DNA from: Halorubrum salinarum
GTDB lineage: Archaea > Halobacteriota > Halobacteria > Halobacteriales > Haloferacaceae
NCBI RefSeq assembly: GCF_013267195.1
Contig: NZ_CP053941.1
Coordinates: 1,240,001-1,304,000 of the forward strand
Reading direction: 5' to 3'
Length of the DNA: 64,000 nucleotides
Every line of letters starts with the position of its first letter. Positions within the stretch are counted from its first letter, which is position 1. Position numbers and translations under genes: made by a program. Under the pieces are notes generated by a model. That model was not told the DNA's origin. It saw nothing but the letters and a program-made list of their open reading frames with translations, and made no database searches. Below, piece by piece: positions 44,482-53,153 of this stretch.

Positions 44482-44631
44482 ATGAACCTGACCGCGGTGT
44501 TACACGCCGGATTCGGCGTCTCGGTGCTGGCCGGAATCCTCGTCTCGGACACGACGCTTCGGATCGCCGCCTTCGCGCTCGGCGTCGTCCTCTTCGTCGC
44601 CGGTATCGCCGTGTCGCGGCGCGGCGACTGA
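44482..44631 (+). CDS. 49-aa two-helix membrane protein
   Basis: MNLTAVLHAGFGVSVLAGIL starts the first hydrophobic helix; a short loop VSDTTLR separates it from IAAFALGVVLFVAGIAV, ending in RRGD. A GTTTTTGTG block 27 nt upstream of the ATG looks like its own promoter, which supports it being a real gene. Function unknown. Confidence 0.6.
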   Translation: MNLTAVLHAGFGVSVLAGILVSDTTLRIAAFALGVVLFVAGIAVSRRGD

Positions 44632-44685
44632 GGGAGGCGGTCCGGCTCGCGCCCTTTTTCAGCGGCGACCGCCTACGACGCGCCA

Positions 44686-45438
44686 GTGACAGTCACGAGC
44701 GTCCACGACCCGAGCCACCGCGAGGCCCTCTGGGAGCTGGAGGACGCCTTCGGCCGCGGCGACCTCGTCAGCCTCTTCGGCCGCTGTACCGTCACCTACG
44801 AGGGGCGCGCGGCCTCGGACCTCGGCGCCGGCGACCGGCTGCTCGTGTTGAAGCCCGACGGCGCCGCCCTGGTCCACACGGACGAGGGGCGCCAGCCGGT
44901 CAACTGGCAGCCGCCGGGGTCGGAACACCACGCCGCCGTCCGGGAGGGGCGGCTCCGCGTGCGCTCGACCAGGAGCAACCCGGACGAGACCCTGACGGTC
45001 CGCTTCTCCGACGTCCACCAGCTCTCTGCGATGGCCGTCACGGGCGGCCGCGACCTCGACCTCCACGGCAGCGAGGAGGACCTCCGAACCCGGATCTTGG
45101 AGCGCCCCGAGCTCGTCGAACCCGGGTTCGAGCCCCGCGAGACCGAGCGCCCCTCCAGCGCCGGGCCGATGGACGTCTTCGGCGTGGACGCCGACGGGAC
45201 GCCGGTCGTCGTCGAGCTGAAGCGCCGGCGGGTCGGCCCGGACGCCGTGGGACAGCTGGCGCGGTACGTGCGGGCGCTCCGGGAGGAACTCGGAGTCGCC
45301 GACGAGGGCGAGACCGACGACGACTCCCCCGCGGTCCGCGGCATCCTGGTCGCGCCGTCGGTCACCGACCGGGCCGCGGAGCGGCTCGCGGACCGCGGGT
45401 TCGACCACGTCGCGCTCGAACCGACGCCGGAGGGGTGA
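44686..45438 (+). CDS. nucS: endonuclease NucS
   Basis: 250 aa. The N-terminal DNA-binding domain (about 1-125) includes GRCTVTYEGRA and LVLKPDGAALVHTDEGRQPVNWQPPGS; the C-terminal RecB-like nuclease has MDVFGVDADGTPVVVELKRRRVGPDAVGQLARYV with the D-(x)n-E-x-K catalytic set. NucS cuts branched or mismatched DNA and underlies non-canonical mismatch repair in archaea and actinobacteria. GTG start with a GCCCTTTTTC block 30 nt upstream. MutS is also encoded in this window. Confidence 0.93.
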   Translation: MTVTSVHDPSHREALWELEDAFGRGDLVSLFGRCTVTYEGRAASDLGAGDRLLVLKPDGAALVHTDEGRQPVNWQPPGSEHHAAVREGRLRVRSTRSNPDETLTVRFSDVHQLSAMAVTGGRDLDLHGSEEDLRTRILERPELVEPGFEPRETERPSSAGPMDVFGVDADGTPVVVELKRRRVGPDAVGQLARYVRALREELGVADEGETDDDSPAVRGILVAPSVTDRAAERLADRGFDHVALEPTPEG

Positions 45439-45567
45439 GCCGAGCGGAATGCCAACGCGGGACGCGATCGGGCCGAACGGCGGGCGCTCAGGGCCGCGAG
45501 GCCGACGAGGACGCCTCGCTATCGAAGGGTTTATCGCCGCAGCGAGGGCTACATCGGACAAGTAGCC

Positions 45568-46098
45568 ATGTCTGACAAACCCGCCTCCATGTATCGGACG
45601 ATCGACAAGCCGTCGTACACCCGCCGCGAGTACATCACGGGCATCCCCGGCTCGAAGATCGCCCAGCACAACATGGGCGACCTCTCCGCGGAGCCGGACG
45701 ACTACCCCGTCCAGATCAGCCTCCGCGTCGAGGAGGAGCTTCAGGTCCGACACGGCTCGCTCGAGAGCGCGCGCCTGTCGGCGAACCGCCACCTGATCAA
45801 GGAGCTCGGCGAGGGCAACTACAAGATGACCCTCCGCAAGTTCCCCCACCAGGTCATCCGGGAGAACAAGCAGGCGACCGGCGCCGGCGCGGACCGCGTC
45901 TCCGACGGCATGCGCCAAGCGTTCGGGAAGCCGGTCGGCACCGCCGCGCGGCTCGACAAGGACGACGTGATCTTCACCGCGTACTGCGACGTCGACCAGG
46001 CGCCCGTCGTGAAGGAGGCGTTCCGCCGCGCGTACAACAAGCTCTCCCCGCCGTGCCGGATCACGGTCGACCGCGGCGAGAAGCTGCTCGTCTCGTAA
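45568..46098 (+). CDS. rpl10e: 50S ribosomal protein L10e/uL16
   Basis: 176 aa, normal length for the archaeal family. [30 protein letters not shown] at the start, [61 protein letters not shown], and [15 protein letters not shown] at the end. It sits near the tRNA 3' ends in the large subunit. A GGGTTTATCG promoter block is about 37 nt upstream. Single gene, not in a ribosomal operon here. Confidence 0.97.
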   Translation: MSDKPASMYRTIDKPSYTRREYITGIPGSKIAQHNMGDLSAEPDDYPVQISLRVEEELQVRHGSLESARLSANRHLIKELGEGNYKMTLRKFPHQVIRENKQATGAGADRVSDGMRQAFGKPVGTAARLDKDDVIFTAYCDVDQAPVVKEAFRRAYNKLSPPCRITVDRGEKLLVS

Positions 46099-46215
46099 CG
46101 ACCGCCGACCGCCCCGTCCGTGAGGCGGGTTTTCTTCGCGCGTTCGCGTGACGTAGCCGCGGCACCGCGCGGCGAGCCGAACTCCTGAAATACCTCGCTC
46201 GCGTACCGCACGGCA

Positions 46216-48270
46216 GTGTCACAGCAGTTGGCCGATGTCGAGACGCTGTTCCTCCACGAGTCGCGGAGCGACTACACCGTGGTCGCGAACCGCGACGGCA
46301 AGCGTGTGCTCCGGGGGCGGCTCGAACTCAAGGAGACCTCCGCGGGCCCCCGCCCGGGGAAGTTCCGAGTGATCCGCGACGGCGAGGACCACCCCCGCCA
46401 ACCGGACGAGTTCGTCGACCTCGCGCGGGCGGCCGGCCGGATCCGCATCTCCGAGCAGACGACGCCCGAGAACCGGGCGCGGCTGAAGGAGATGCTGGAC
46501 GGCTACCAGCTGGAGGCGACGGCGGTCCGGACCTGCCGGCGCTGCGCGAGCGACGGGCGGTACGGACCGATCACGAGCGAGGACGCGATCGAACACAACG
46601 GCGAGCTGATCTGCCGGGACTGCGCCCGCCGGGAGCTAGAGCGGGAGCTGTCGTACAAAGGCGAGTTCACCGGCGCGGCCGAAGAGCGCCTCGAAGAGCT
46701 GCTGTACGAGTCGGGCGACTTAGACCGGATCGTGAGCCTACTCCAGGGCGGGCTCGACCCCGACCTCACGAAGTACGACGAGGTCTCCGCGAACGTCGAC
46801 GACATCTCGCCGGTGCGGACCGAGGACTTGGACCTCCATCCGGACCTTTCCGCGCACCTCCAGGGCCGGTTCGAGGAGCTGCTTCCGGTCCAGAGCCTCT
46901 CGGTGCGGAACGGGCTCTTGGACGGCGACGACCAGCTGGTCGTGAGCGCGACCGCGACGGGGAAGACCCTCGTCGGCGAGCTGACCGGGATCGACCGCGC
47001 GCTGAAGGGCGACGGGAAGCTGCTCTTCCTCGTGCCGCTCGTCGCGCTCGCGAACCAGAAGCACGAGGACTTCGAGGACCGCTACGGCGACCTGCTCGAC
47101 GTGTCGATCCGCGTCGGCTCCTCGCGGGTGAACGACGACGGCAACCGCTTCGACCCGAACGCGGACGTGATCGTCGGCACCTACGAGGGGATCGACCACG
47201 CGCTCCGAACGGGGAAGGACCTCGGCGACGTGGGCACGGTCGTCATCGACGAGGTCCACACGCTGAAGGAGGGCGAGCGCGGCCACCGGCTCGACGGGCT
47301 CATCTCGCGGCTGAAGTACTACAGCGAAGAGCGGATGCGGACGCACTCGGGGTACGACGGCACGCAGTTCGTCTACCTCTCGGCGACCGTCGGGAACCCC
47401 GAGTGGCTCGCGGAGAAGCTCCGGGCGACGCTGATCGAGTACGAGGAGCGTCCCGTCCCCATCGAGCGCCACGTCACGTTCGCGGACGGCCGCGAGAAGG
47501 CGCAGATCGCCGACAAGCTCGTGAAACACGAGTTCGACACGAAGTCCTCGAAGGGGTACCGCGGGCAGACGATCATCTTCACGAACTCGCGGCGGCGCTG
47601 CCACGAGATCAGCCGCAAGCTGCGGTACGACTCCGCGCCGTACCACGCCGGCCTCGACTACGGGCGCCGGAAGAAGGTCGAGCGCCAGTTCGGGAACCAG
47701 GACCTCTCCGCGGTCGTCACCACCGCGGCGCTGGCGGCCGGCGTCGACTTCCCCGCCTCGCAGGTGATCTTCGACTCGCTGGCGATGGGGATCGAGTGGC
47801 TCTCCGTCCAGGAGTTCTCGCAGATGCTCGGGCGCGCCGGGCGCCCCGACTACCACGACCGCGGGCGCGTCTACCTCCTCGTCGAGCCCGACGGCGTCTA
47901 CCACGGCTCGATGGACCGCACCGAGGACGAGGTGGCCTTTACCCTCCTGAAAGGCGAGATGGAGGACGTGGCGACCCACTACGACGAGACCGCCGCGGCC
48001 GAGGAGACGCTCGCGAACGTCGTCGTCGCCGGCAAGAAGGCCAAGCGCCTCAACGACCGCATGATCGGCGAGGTCCCCACCAAGCACGCGCTCGGCAAGC
48101 TGTTGGAGTGGAACTTCATCGACGGCTTCGAGCCCACGCCGCTGGGTCGAGGCGTCACCAGACACTTCCTCGCGCCCGACGAGGCGTTCTTCATCCTCGA
48201 CTCGGTCCGGAAGGGGACCGACCCCTACGACATCGTGGCCGACCTCGAACTGCGCGACGACGAGGAGTGA
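46216..48270 (+). CDS. Ski2-like DEAD/DEAH-box helicase with N-terminal DUF5814 region
   Basis: 684 aa. An N-terminal domain of about 200 residues includes a zinc knuckle (CRRC...ICRDC, about 107-140). The helicase core has Walker A SATATGKT (~244-251), IDEVHTL (~343-349), LSATVGN, TIIFTNSRRRCHEISRKL, VTTAALAAGVDFPASQVIF and QMLGRAGRP. This is the archaeal Ski2-like group, probably acting on RNA or DNA structures. GTG start; TGAAATACC block 26 nt upstream. It lies between L10e and tRNA-Pro. Confidence 0.9.
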   Translation: MSQQLADVETLFLHESRSDYTVVANRDGKRVLRGRLELKETSAGPRPGKFRVIRDGEDHPRQPDEFVDLARAAGRIRISEQTTPENRARLKEMLDGYQLEATAVRTCRRCASDGRYGPITSEDAIEHNGELICRDCARRELERELSYKGEFTGAAEERLEELLYESGDLDRIVSLLQGGLDPDLTKYDEVSANVDDISPVRTEDLDLHPDLSAHLQGRFEELLPVQSLSVRNGLLDGDDQLVVSATATGKTLVGELTGIDRALKGDGKLLFLVPLVALANQKHEDFEDRYGDLLDVSIRVGSSRVNDDGNRFDPNADVIVGTYEGIDHALRTGKDLGDVGTVVIDEVHTLKEGERGHRLDGLISRLKYYSEERMRTHSGYDGTQFVYLSATVGNPEWLAEKLRATLIEYEERPVPIERHVTFADGREKAQIADKLVKHEFDTKSSKGYRGQTIIFTNSRRRCHEISRKLRYDSAPYHAGLDYGRRKKVERQFGNQDLSAVVTTAALAAGVDFPASQVIFDSLAMGIEWLSVQEFSQMLGRAGRPDYHDRGRVYLLVEPDGVYHGSMDRTEDEVAFTLLKGEMEDVATHYDETAAAEETLANVVVAGKKAKRLNDRMIGEVPTKHALGKLLEWNFIDGFEPTPLGRGVTRHFLAPDEAFFILDSVRKGTDPYDIVADLELRDDEE

Positions 48271-48343
48271 GGGCGGCCGCGGTCGACCCCGGTGCGGAGC
48301 GCAACGAAACCCTTTAGCGGCCGATGCGGGTAGGTATAGGCGC

Positions 48344-48414
48344 GGGACCGTGGGTTAGTGGTATACTCCGGGCCTTGGGTGCCCGTGACCCCGGTTCGAA
48401 TCCGGGCGGTCCCA
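48344..48414 (+). tRNA. tRNA-Pro (anticodon TGG)
   Basis: 71-nt cloverleaf. Acceptor stem GGGACCG (48344-48350) pairs with CGGTCCC (48407-48413), discriminator A. Anticodon stem CGGGC/GCCCG with loop CTTGGGT gives TGG. T-arm CCCCGGTTCGAATCCGGGC region is standard. No intron and no encoded CCA. Confidence 0.95.
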
Positions 48415-48473
48415 CTCCTGCGGCGCGAGCAACTCCGCGAGCGACGGCGATGAGTAGTTATAACCAGAACCGC

Positions 48474-48719
48474 GGTGGCGCGTGCCGATGAGCGCCCGGA
48501 GGGCGCGAATCGCACGCGCGAGGGAGTCGGTCGCCCGAGCGACGCGAGGGCGACCGACGAGGCTGGGGAGGCGTGAGGTGCGGTCGCGGTGCTGTGGGGT
48601 GGGACTCAAAGGGGCAGTCGGGAGGACGAAGCACGGCGCAGTAAGCACCGCAGGGAGCGAGTGTAACGAGCGACCGAGGAGCGCAGCGAGCCGCGCGAGT
48701 CGTCCCGGCTGGGGCTTTG
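48474..48719. repeat. structured repeat element, copy B (possible ncRNA)
   Basis: Second copy of the 40978 element, 246 bp, same orientation. It keeps GGTGGCGCGTGCC (48474), the outer stem 48478-48485/48512-48519, an inner hairpin GCGCCC-GGA-GGGCGC (48492-48506), a 9-bp stem with 11-nt loop (48528-48556), the 33-nt block at 48555-48587, GGGACTCAAAGGGGCAGTCG (48601-48620) and CGGCTGGGGCTTTGG (48705-48719). An AGTTATAACC TATA-like block lies at 48456-48465. The rest of the 48415-48814 gap shows no gene. Confidence 0.75.
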
Positions 48720-48814
48720 GTCGTCGTCGCCGTGGCAGCAGCAGCGACGCGCAAGCGCGCGCCGAGAGCTCTGAAAATCTACACGCCACCGCCAACCACT
48801 GTTTAAAAACGATT

Positions 48815-50071
48815 TCAGGCCAAGTCGGTCAGCGACTGCTGCTCGTACACGTCGGGGTCGGCGGGGGGCGCGTCCCGGATCTCGGGAAAATACTCCAAGA
48901 GCTGATTCGCCAGCTCCTCGCCGAGCCGGACCGGGACCGCGTTGCCGATCTGTTTCAGCACGTCGGTCTTCGTCCCCTCGAAGGCGAACTCGTCGGGGAA
49001 CGTCTGGAGCCGCGCCATCTCGCGGGGCGTGAGGTAGCGGTCCTCGGTCGGGTGGATAAAGACGTTCGTGCTCACCGTCAGGGATGGCTCGTCGGGGTCG
49101 AGCCGCCGGAGGTACGTCCCGTAGCGCTTGACGATCTCCGGCTCGTGGGGACAGGTGTCGGTGTCCTCGCAGTCGCAGCGGTACTTCTTCGTCTTCAGGC
49201 GGTCGGGGAGGTCGCGGTAGTAGCCGCCCGGCGGGACGTGGCGGATGCGTTCGAGCGTCTTCTCGCCGGTGTCCGCGTACGTCATGTTCGGGATGTCGTC
49301 GGTCGCGTCGGCGAGCGCCTCGCCCGCGGTGCGCCAGTGGCCCTCGGGCGTCGTCGGCTCGGGGAAGCGGATCGGCACGTCGCGGTCGGTGCCGACGAAG
49401 AAGATCCGGCGGCGCTTCTGGGGGACGCCGTACTGCTCGGCCTCCAGCACCCGGTACTCGCACTTGTAGCCGTGGGCCGCGAACTCGTCGACGATGAGGT
49501 CTTTCACGTACCGGTCGTCGCTGGTCTGCCGGTTGATCAGGTCGCGGACGTTCTCCATCAACACCAGCTGCGGTTCGAGGACGGAGACGACCCGGAGGAA
49601 CTCCTCGAAGAGGGTGTTCCGGCGGTCCTTCTCCATCTCGTCGAGCTCGATCTGCTCGTTGTTGAGCCGGCTGAAGCCCTGACACGGCGGGCCGCCGATC
49701 ACCACGTCGACGCCGTCGGGGTCGTAGCCGGCGCCGGCGACGGCCTCGCGGATCGCCGGGGCGTCGAGTTCGCGGACGTCGCCGTCGAGGAACTCGGTGT
49801 CGTCGAAGTTGCGGCGGTACGTCTCCGCGGCCGGCTCCCACTGGTCGCTCCCGAGGGCGACGTCGAAGCCGGCCCGCTCGAAGCCCAGGTCGAGGCCGCC
49901 GCAGCCGGAGAAGAAGCCGGCGACGACCGGCGCGTCGGCGTCGTCGCTCGCGGCGTCCGATCCGGAGCCGGCGTCGCCGTCAGCGCCCACCGACACCACC
50001 TCGGCCGACCGCGAGCGCGCGTGCTCGGTCCATTCGTGACGGGATTCGCCGCGGTCGCATAAAAACGTCAC
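48815..50071 (-). CDS. C5-cytosine DNA methyltransferase (orphan)
   Basis: 418 aa from the first GTG. Motif I AGFFSGCGGLDLG, IV GGPPCQGFS with catalytic Cys, VI MENVRD, VIII QYGVPQKRRRIFF, IX YLTPREMARLQTFPDEF and X QIGNAVP are all intact. A Cys/His insertion (YRCDCEDTDTCPHE) lies in the target-recognition region. No restriction gene is next to it. The start is uncertain: a TTTTTATG promoter block (50058-50066) lies inside the 5' end, and a 17-codon out-of-frame ATG ORF (50033-49980) comes next, so translation may begin at GTG 49999. Confidence 0.92.
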   Translation of the reverse strand: MTFLCDRGESRHEWTEHARSRSAEVVSVGADGDAGSGSDAASDDADAPVVAGFFSGCGGLDLGFERAGFDVALGSDQWEPAAETYRRNFDDTEFLDGDVRELDAPAIREAVAGAGYDPDGVDVVIGGPPCQGFSRLNNEQIELDEMEKDRRNTLFEEFLRVVSVLEPQLVLMENVRDLINRQTSDDRYVKDLIVDEFAAHGYKCEYRVLEAEQYGVPQKRRRIFFVGTDRDVPIRFPEPTTPEGHWRTAGEALADATDDIPNMTYADTGEKTLERIRHVPPGGYYRDLPDRLKTKKYRCDCEDTDTCPHEPEIVKRYGTYLRRLDPDEPSLTVSTNVFIHPTEDRYLTPREMARLQTFPDEFAFEGTKTDVLKQIGNAVPVRLGEELANQLLEYFPEIRDAPPADPDVYEQQSLTDLA

Positions 50072-50113
50072 ACCTCGGGCGAGGGGACGCGGAGCCTCGC
50101 CGGAGTCCGGCGG

Positions 50114-50728
50114 TCAGGCCCGTCGCTCGCTGATCGCTTCGGCGATCCGCTCGTCGGGGCGGCGGAGCTCGCCGGACTCGACCTCGTAGACGTAGCCGGA
50201 GACGGTCGTGTCGTCGGGGATGAACTCGGACTCGCGGAGGTACTCGACCTGCGCGGCGCAGGCGGCGTCGATGTCGTCGGTCATCTTCACCCAGTCGAGG
50301 AGGTCGGCGTCGCCAATGTTCAGCTCCGGGAGGGAGGGGTCGAGGTCGGCGTCGTCGAGGTCGCCGGCCTGCGCTTCGAGCCCCTCGCGGATCGCCTCGT
50401 CGGGCGCGCTCATCATCCCGCAGTCGGTGTGGTTGATCACGACGATCTCGTCGGTGTCGAAGAAGTTCGTCGTGAGCGCGGCCGACCGGATCACGTCGTC
50501 GGTCACCTTGCCGCCGGCGTTGCGGAACACCTGCGCGTCGCCGAGGTCGATGCCGAGCGCCTCCTCGATGGGGATGCGCTCGTCCATACAGGCGACGACG
50601 AGGAGGTTCTCGTCGGTCGGGATCCCCTTGCGGCGGCGGCGCGCCCAGTCGTCGCGCGCGTCGACCGCGGCGTCGAGCGCCTCGTGGTGAGCGTCGTGGT
50701 CGTGACCGTCGTGGTCGTGCGAGGTCAT
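50114..50728 (-). CDS. beta-class carbonic anhydrase
   Basis: 204 aa. Zinc and catalytic residues in VVACMDERIPIEEALG (Cys, Asp, Arg) and INHTDCGMM (His, Cys), with VFRNAGGKVTDDVIRS between. The N-terminus is rich in His/Asp (MTSHDHDGHDHDAHHE), a possible metal buffer. It interconverts CO2 and bicarbonate in the cytoplasm. It follows the methyltransferase promoter region, same strand, so it is transcribed toward that gene with a 42-nt gap. Confidence 0.9.
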   Translation of the reverse strand: MTSHDHDGHDHDAHHEALDAAVDARDDWARRRRKGIPTDENLLVVACMDERIPIEEALGIDLGDAQVFRNAGGKVTDDVIRSAALTTNFFDTDEIVVINHTDCGMMSAPDEAIREGLEAQAGDLDDADLDPSLPELNIGDADLLDWVKMTDDIDAACAAQVEYLRESEFIPDDTTVSGYVYEVESGELRRPDERIAEAISERRA

Positions 50729-50939
50729 CGATCGATCGAAGGGGCGCGAACAAGGGGGCGATTGCGGAAACCACGATCCGCGCCGTCGCCCCGGATCGGC
50801 GGCGATATCGTCCGACGCCTGAGACGCGAAGCGGACCCGGACCGAGTCGGACCCGACCGAGGGACGCGCGACCGGATGCCGATCGGGGCGCCGCCTTTCG
50901 AAATCCTTTTGTCTCGAATCGGCGTTGGTCCGAGTGCGA

Positions 50940-51013
50940 GCCGCCTTAGCTCAGACTGGGAGAGCACTCGACTGAAGATCGAGCTGTCCCCCGTTCAAAT
51001 CGGGGAGGCGGCA
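50940..51013 (+). tRNA. tRNA-Phe (anticodon GAA)
   Basis: 74-nt cloverleaf. Acceptor GCCGCCT (50940-50946) pairs with AGGCGGC (51006-51012), discriminator A. Anticodon stem CTCGA/TCGAG with loop CTGAAGA gives GAA. T-loop GTTCAAATC. No intron. Partial copies of its anticodon and 3' regions follow at 51105 and 51163. Confidence 0.96.
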
Positions 51014-51104
51014 TATTCTGACCCCGCGAGCGACAGCGAGCGGGTGAAGAAACGACGCCGAGCCGATTCGAGCAGACGAGTCGCGAGGGCGAGCGTCTCG
51101 GCGA

Positions 51105-51178
51105 GTTCAAATCGAGGGGGCGGCGTGGCTTTTCAGCGCGATCCGAATTCGTTAGCTGTGGTTGAAGATCGAGCTGTC
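51105..51178 (+). repeat. partial tRNA-Phe copies (possible attachment-site remnants)
   Basis: 51105-51125 matches the tRNA-Phe 3' end (50993-51013) at 18 of 21 positions; 51163-51178 is 16/16 identical to tRNA positions 50973-50988, covering the anticodon-stem side. They are in the same orientation. Such trailing fragments are typical of integrase-mediated insertion at tRNA genes, although no integrase is present in this window. Confidence 0.55.
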
Positions 51179-51198
51179 ACGCGACGGCGCCGACCGGC

Positions 51199-52482
51199 TC
51201 AGCGGCGACGGCGCGAGGACCGCCCACCGCGGGAGGATCGCCCGCCGCCCGGGAAGCGCTCCAGCGCCTCGGTCGCGGCCGCCTCGGTACAGTAGAACGC
51301 CACGAAGCTGATCGCGAACTTCTCGCCGTTGGCGGTGCCGACGGTGACGCTCCCGTCGGTCGCTTGGAGGGACTGGACCTCCAGCTCCCGGCCGCTCTTG
51401 ACCAGGGCGTAGAGGTCGCAGTACTCCGTCTCGAAGGTGGCGCCCATCGGCTCGAACGCTTCGCCCGCCTTGCTGGTGAAGGACCCGGCGGCGTACGCGA
51501 CGTCGTCAGCGGAGCCCGATTCCAGGACGAAGTCGGCCGCGATACACTCGCCGGTGTCGGGGTCGGTCTCGACGCAGGCGAACTCGTACTTCGCGAGCCG
51601 GCCGTCGGCGGTACAGTCGGTACACTCCGCACAGACCTCGCTGATGAGCGATTCCAGCTCCGCGCCCAAGTTCGACGCCTCCTGGACGGCGACGAAGTCG
51701 TCGGGGGTGCTAGCGATCTCGTCTCGGAGGTAGTCGTCGAAGCCGGCGACGTTCTCGCCGATGCCGACGGCGATAATGCGGCGCCCGGCGGCCGTGATCG
51801 CGGTCGCGGTGGCGGCGGTCTCGTCCAGCTCGCCGGGTTCGCCGGCGACGCCGTTCTCGCCGCCGCTCGATCCGCCCGTGTACGCGAACGTGCCGTAGGG
51901 GAACGTCGTGTCGTCGGCCGGCGGCGAGGCGCCGTCGCCGACGACCCCGTTCTCGTAGTTCGGCCCGCCGTCGGTGATCAGGACGACGATCTCTTTCCCG
52001 CCGCGGCCCTCCTGGTCGAGGATCGCGTTCGAGAAGTCCAAGGCGCCGGGCATGTGCGTCGCGTTCTCTTGCGGCGGGGCGCTCGCGGGCACGCCGCCCC
52101 GGACGGCCGAGACGTTGCTCGCGGTCGCGGGGGCGAGGAGGGTCCCCGGCCCGTACGCGAACGCTGCGGGCGCGTCGCCGAACGTGACGAGACCCAGCTG
52201 AACGTCGTCCGGCACGACGCCGAGGAAGCTGTCCACGCCGCTCTGGATGTCGCCCCAGGTGCCGGCGGACCGTATCGAGCCCGAATAGTCGAGCGCGACG
52301 ACGACGTCGACCTCGCCGCCGCAGGTCTCGATAAGGTGGTCGTCCGCGGCGGCGGATCCGGTGGCGAACGGCAGACCGGCTCCGCCGATGGTGAGCGCGC
52401 CGACCGCGCCCGTCGTGCGGAGGAGGCTGCGTCGCGAGATGGGAGCGGTCCGGGTCGGTTCGGTTGTGGCTTCGGGTGTCAT
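51199..52482 (-). CDS. Tat-exported VWA-domain protein
   Basis: 427 aa. Tat signal ISRRSLLRTTGAVGALTIGGAGLPFATGSAAA; VWA domain about residues 56-285 with MIDAS ALDYSGS and VLITDGG. The remainder carries paired cysteines (ECTDCTADG, CVETDPDTGEC) and a beta-rich portion ending in FCTE-like FYCTEAAATEAL; the last 15 residues are Gly/Ser/Arg. It lacks the TasA-like motif of the 8866 cluster, so it is a separate surface VWA protein. The clearest TATA block is far upstream (about 52628-52637), implying a long leader. Adjacent to the tRNA-Phe remnants, so possibly acquired. Confidence 0.82.
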   Translation of the reverse strand: MTPEATTEPTRTAPISRRSLLRTTGAVGALTIGGAGLPFATGSAAADDHLIETCGGEVDVVVALDYSGSIRSAGTWGDIQSGVDSFLGVVPDDVQLGLVTFGDAPAAFAYGPGTLLAPATASNVSAVRGGVPASAPPQENATHMPGALDFSNAILDQEGRGGKEIVVLITDGGPNYENGVVGDGASPPADDTTFPYGTFAYTGGSSGGENGVAGEPGELDETAATATAITAAGRRIIAVGIGENVAGFDDYLRDEIASTPDDFVAVQEASNLGAELESLISEVCAECTDCTADGRLAKYEFACVETDPDTGECIAADFVLESGSADDVAYAAGSFTSKAGEAFEPMGATFETEYCDLYALVKSGRELEVQSLQATDGSVTVGTANGEKFAISFVAFYCTEAAATEALERFPGGGRSSRGGRSSRRRR

Positions 52483-52778
52483 GATGGGTGCGTACCGGGT
52501 CCGGACTGCGTGATCGGGGCGAACCGCGAGATCGGGCGAAATATCGAGTCACAGGCGCGTAACGGTCGATCTCGGTCGCACCGCGGCCGGGAGCCAGGTA
52601 GTCGCAGGTACGTACGTCTCGCGATGTCGTAAGTATGGTTCGCCGACCCGCTTCGCCCGCCCACCGGCGGTCCGGTCGCGAAACAGCGACACCCGAGCCC
52701 GGTAGGAGGGTACTACTTGGTCGCCGCCGGCGCGGTCGGCGCGTGCCGGACGGCGCCGGGACGGCGACGAGAGCGAAG

Positions 52779-53066
52779 TTACGCCCCGGGACCGAGCGGC
52801 GCCGCGCACTCGCGACAGAACGCGAACGACGCGTCGTTCTCGGCGCCGCACTGCGGACAGGTCGACCGCGACGCGGCCTCGGGGTCGGGGGGCTCGCGGT
52901 CGTACTCCGGGTCCTTGGTGTACCGGTCGAGTTCCCCCTCGCGTCGCTTGCGGCGGCGCTCGCGCCCCTCGCGGAAGATCCGGACGAGGGCGCGGACGCC
53001 GACGGCGAGCGCGACGAGCAGCAGCGCGCCGGCCGCGACGAGGTAGACCGTCCCGACGTCGAGCAT
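52779..53066 (-). CDS. single-pass membrane protein with zinc ribbon
   Basis: 95 aa. N-terminal helix YLVAAGALLLVALAVGVRALVRIF, then a very basic stretch (EGRERRRKRREG), and C-terminal zinc ribbon CPQCGAENDASFAFCRECAAPLG. The basic region would lie in the cytoplasm. A small membrane adaptor is likely; function unknown. Confidence 0.75.
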   Translation of the reverse strand: MLDVGTVYLVAAGALLLVALAVGVRALVRIFREGRERRRKRREGELDRYTKDPEYDREPPDPEAASRSTCPQCGAENDASFAFCRECAAPLGPGA

Positions 53067-53153
53067 GGGACGGCTACGGACCGGAGACGTAGATATTGTG
53101 GGGTGTCACCACGGAGCGTGGCGAGCACAGACCCGGGCGGCGTCGACCGGGGC

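Noticed and set aside
48355-48795. Possible protein from the repeat element (minus frames share short peptide strings between both copies)
   Set aside because: The shared peptide strings follow directly from the conserved DNA blocks. The frames are interrupted differently in the two copies and run into the tRNA-Pro gene. A structured RNA or DNA repeat explains the conservation better.
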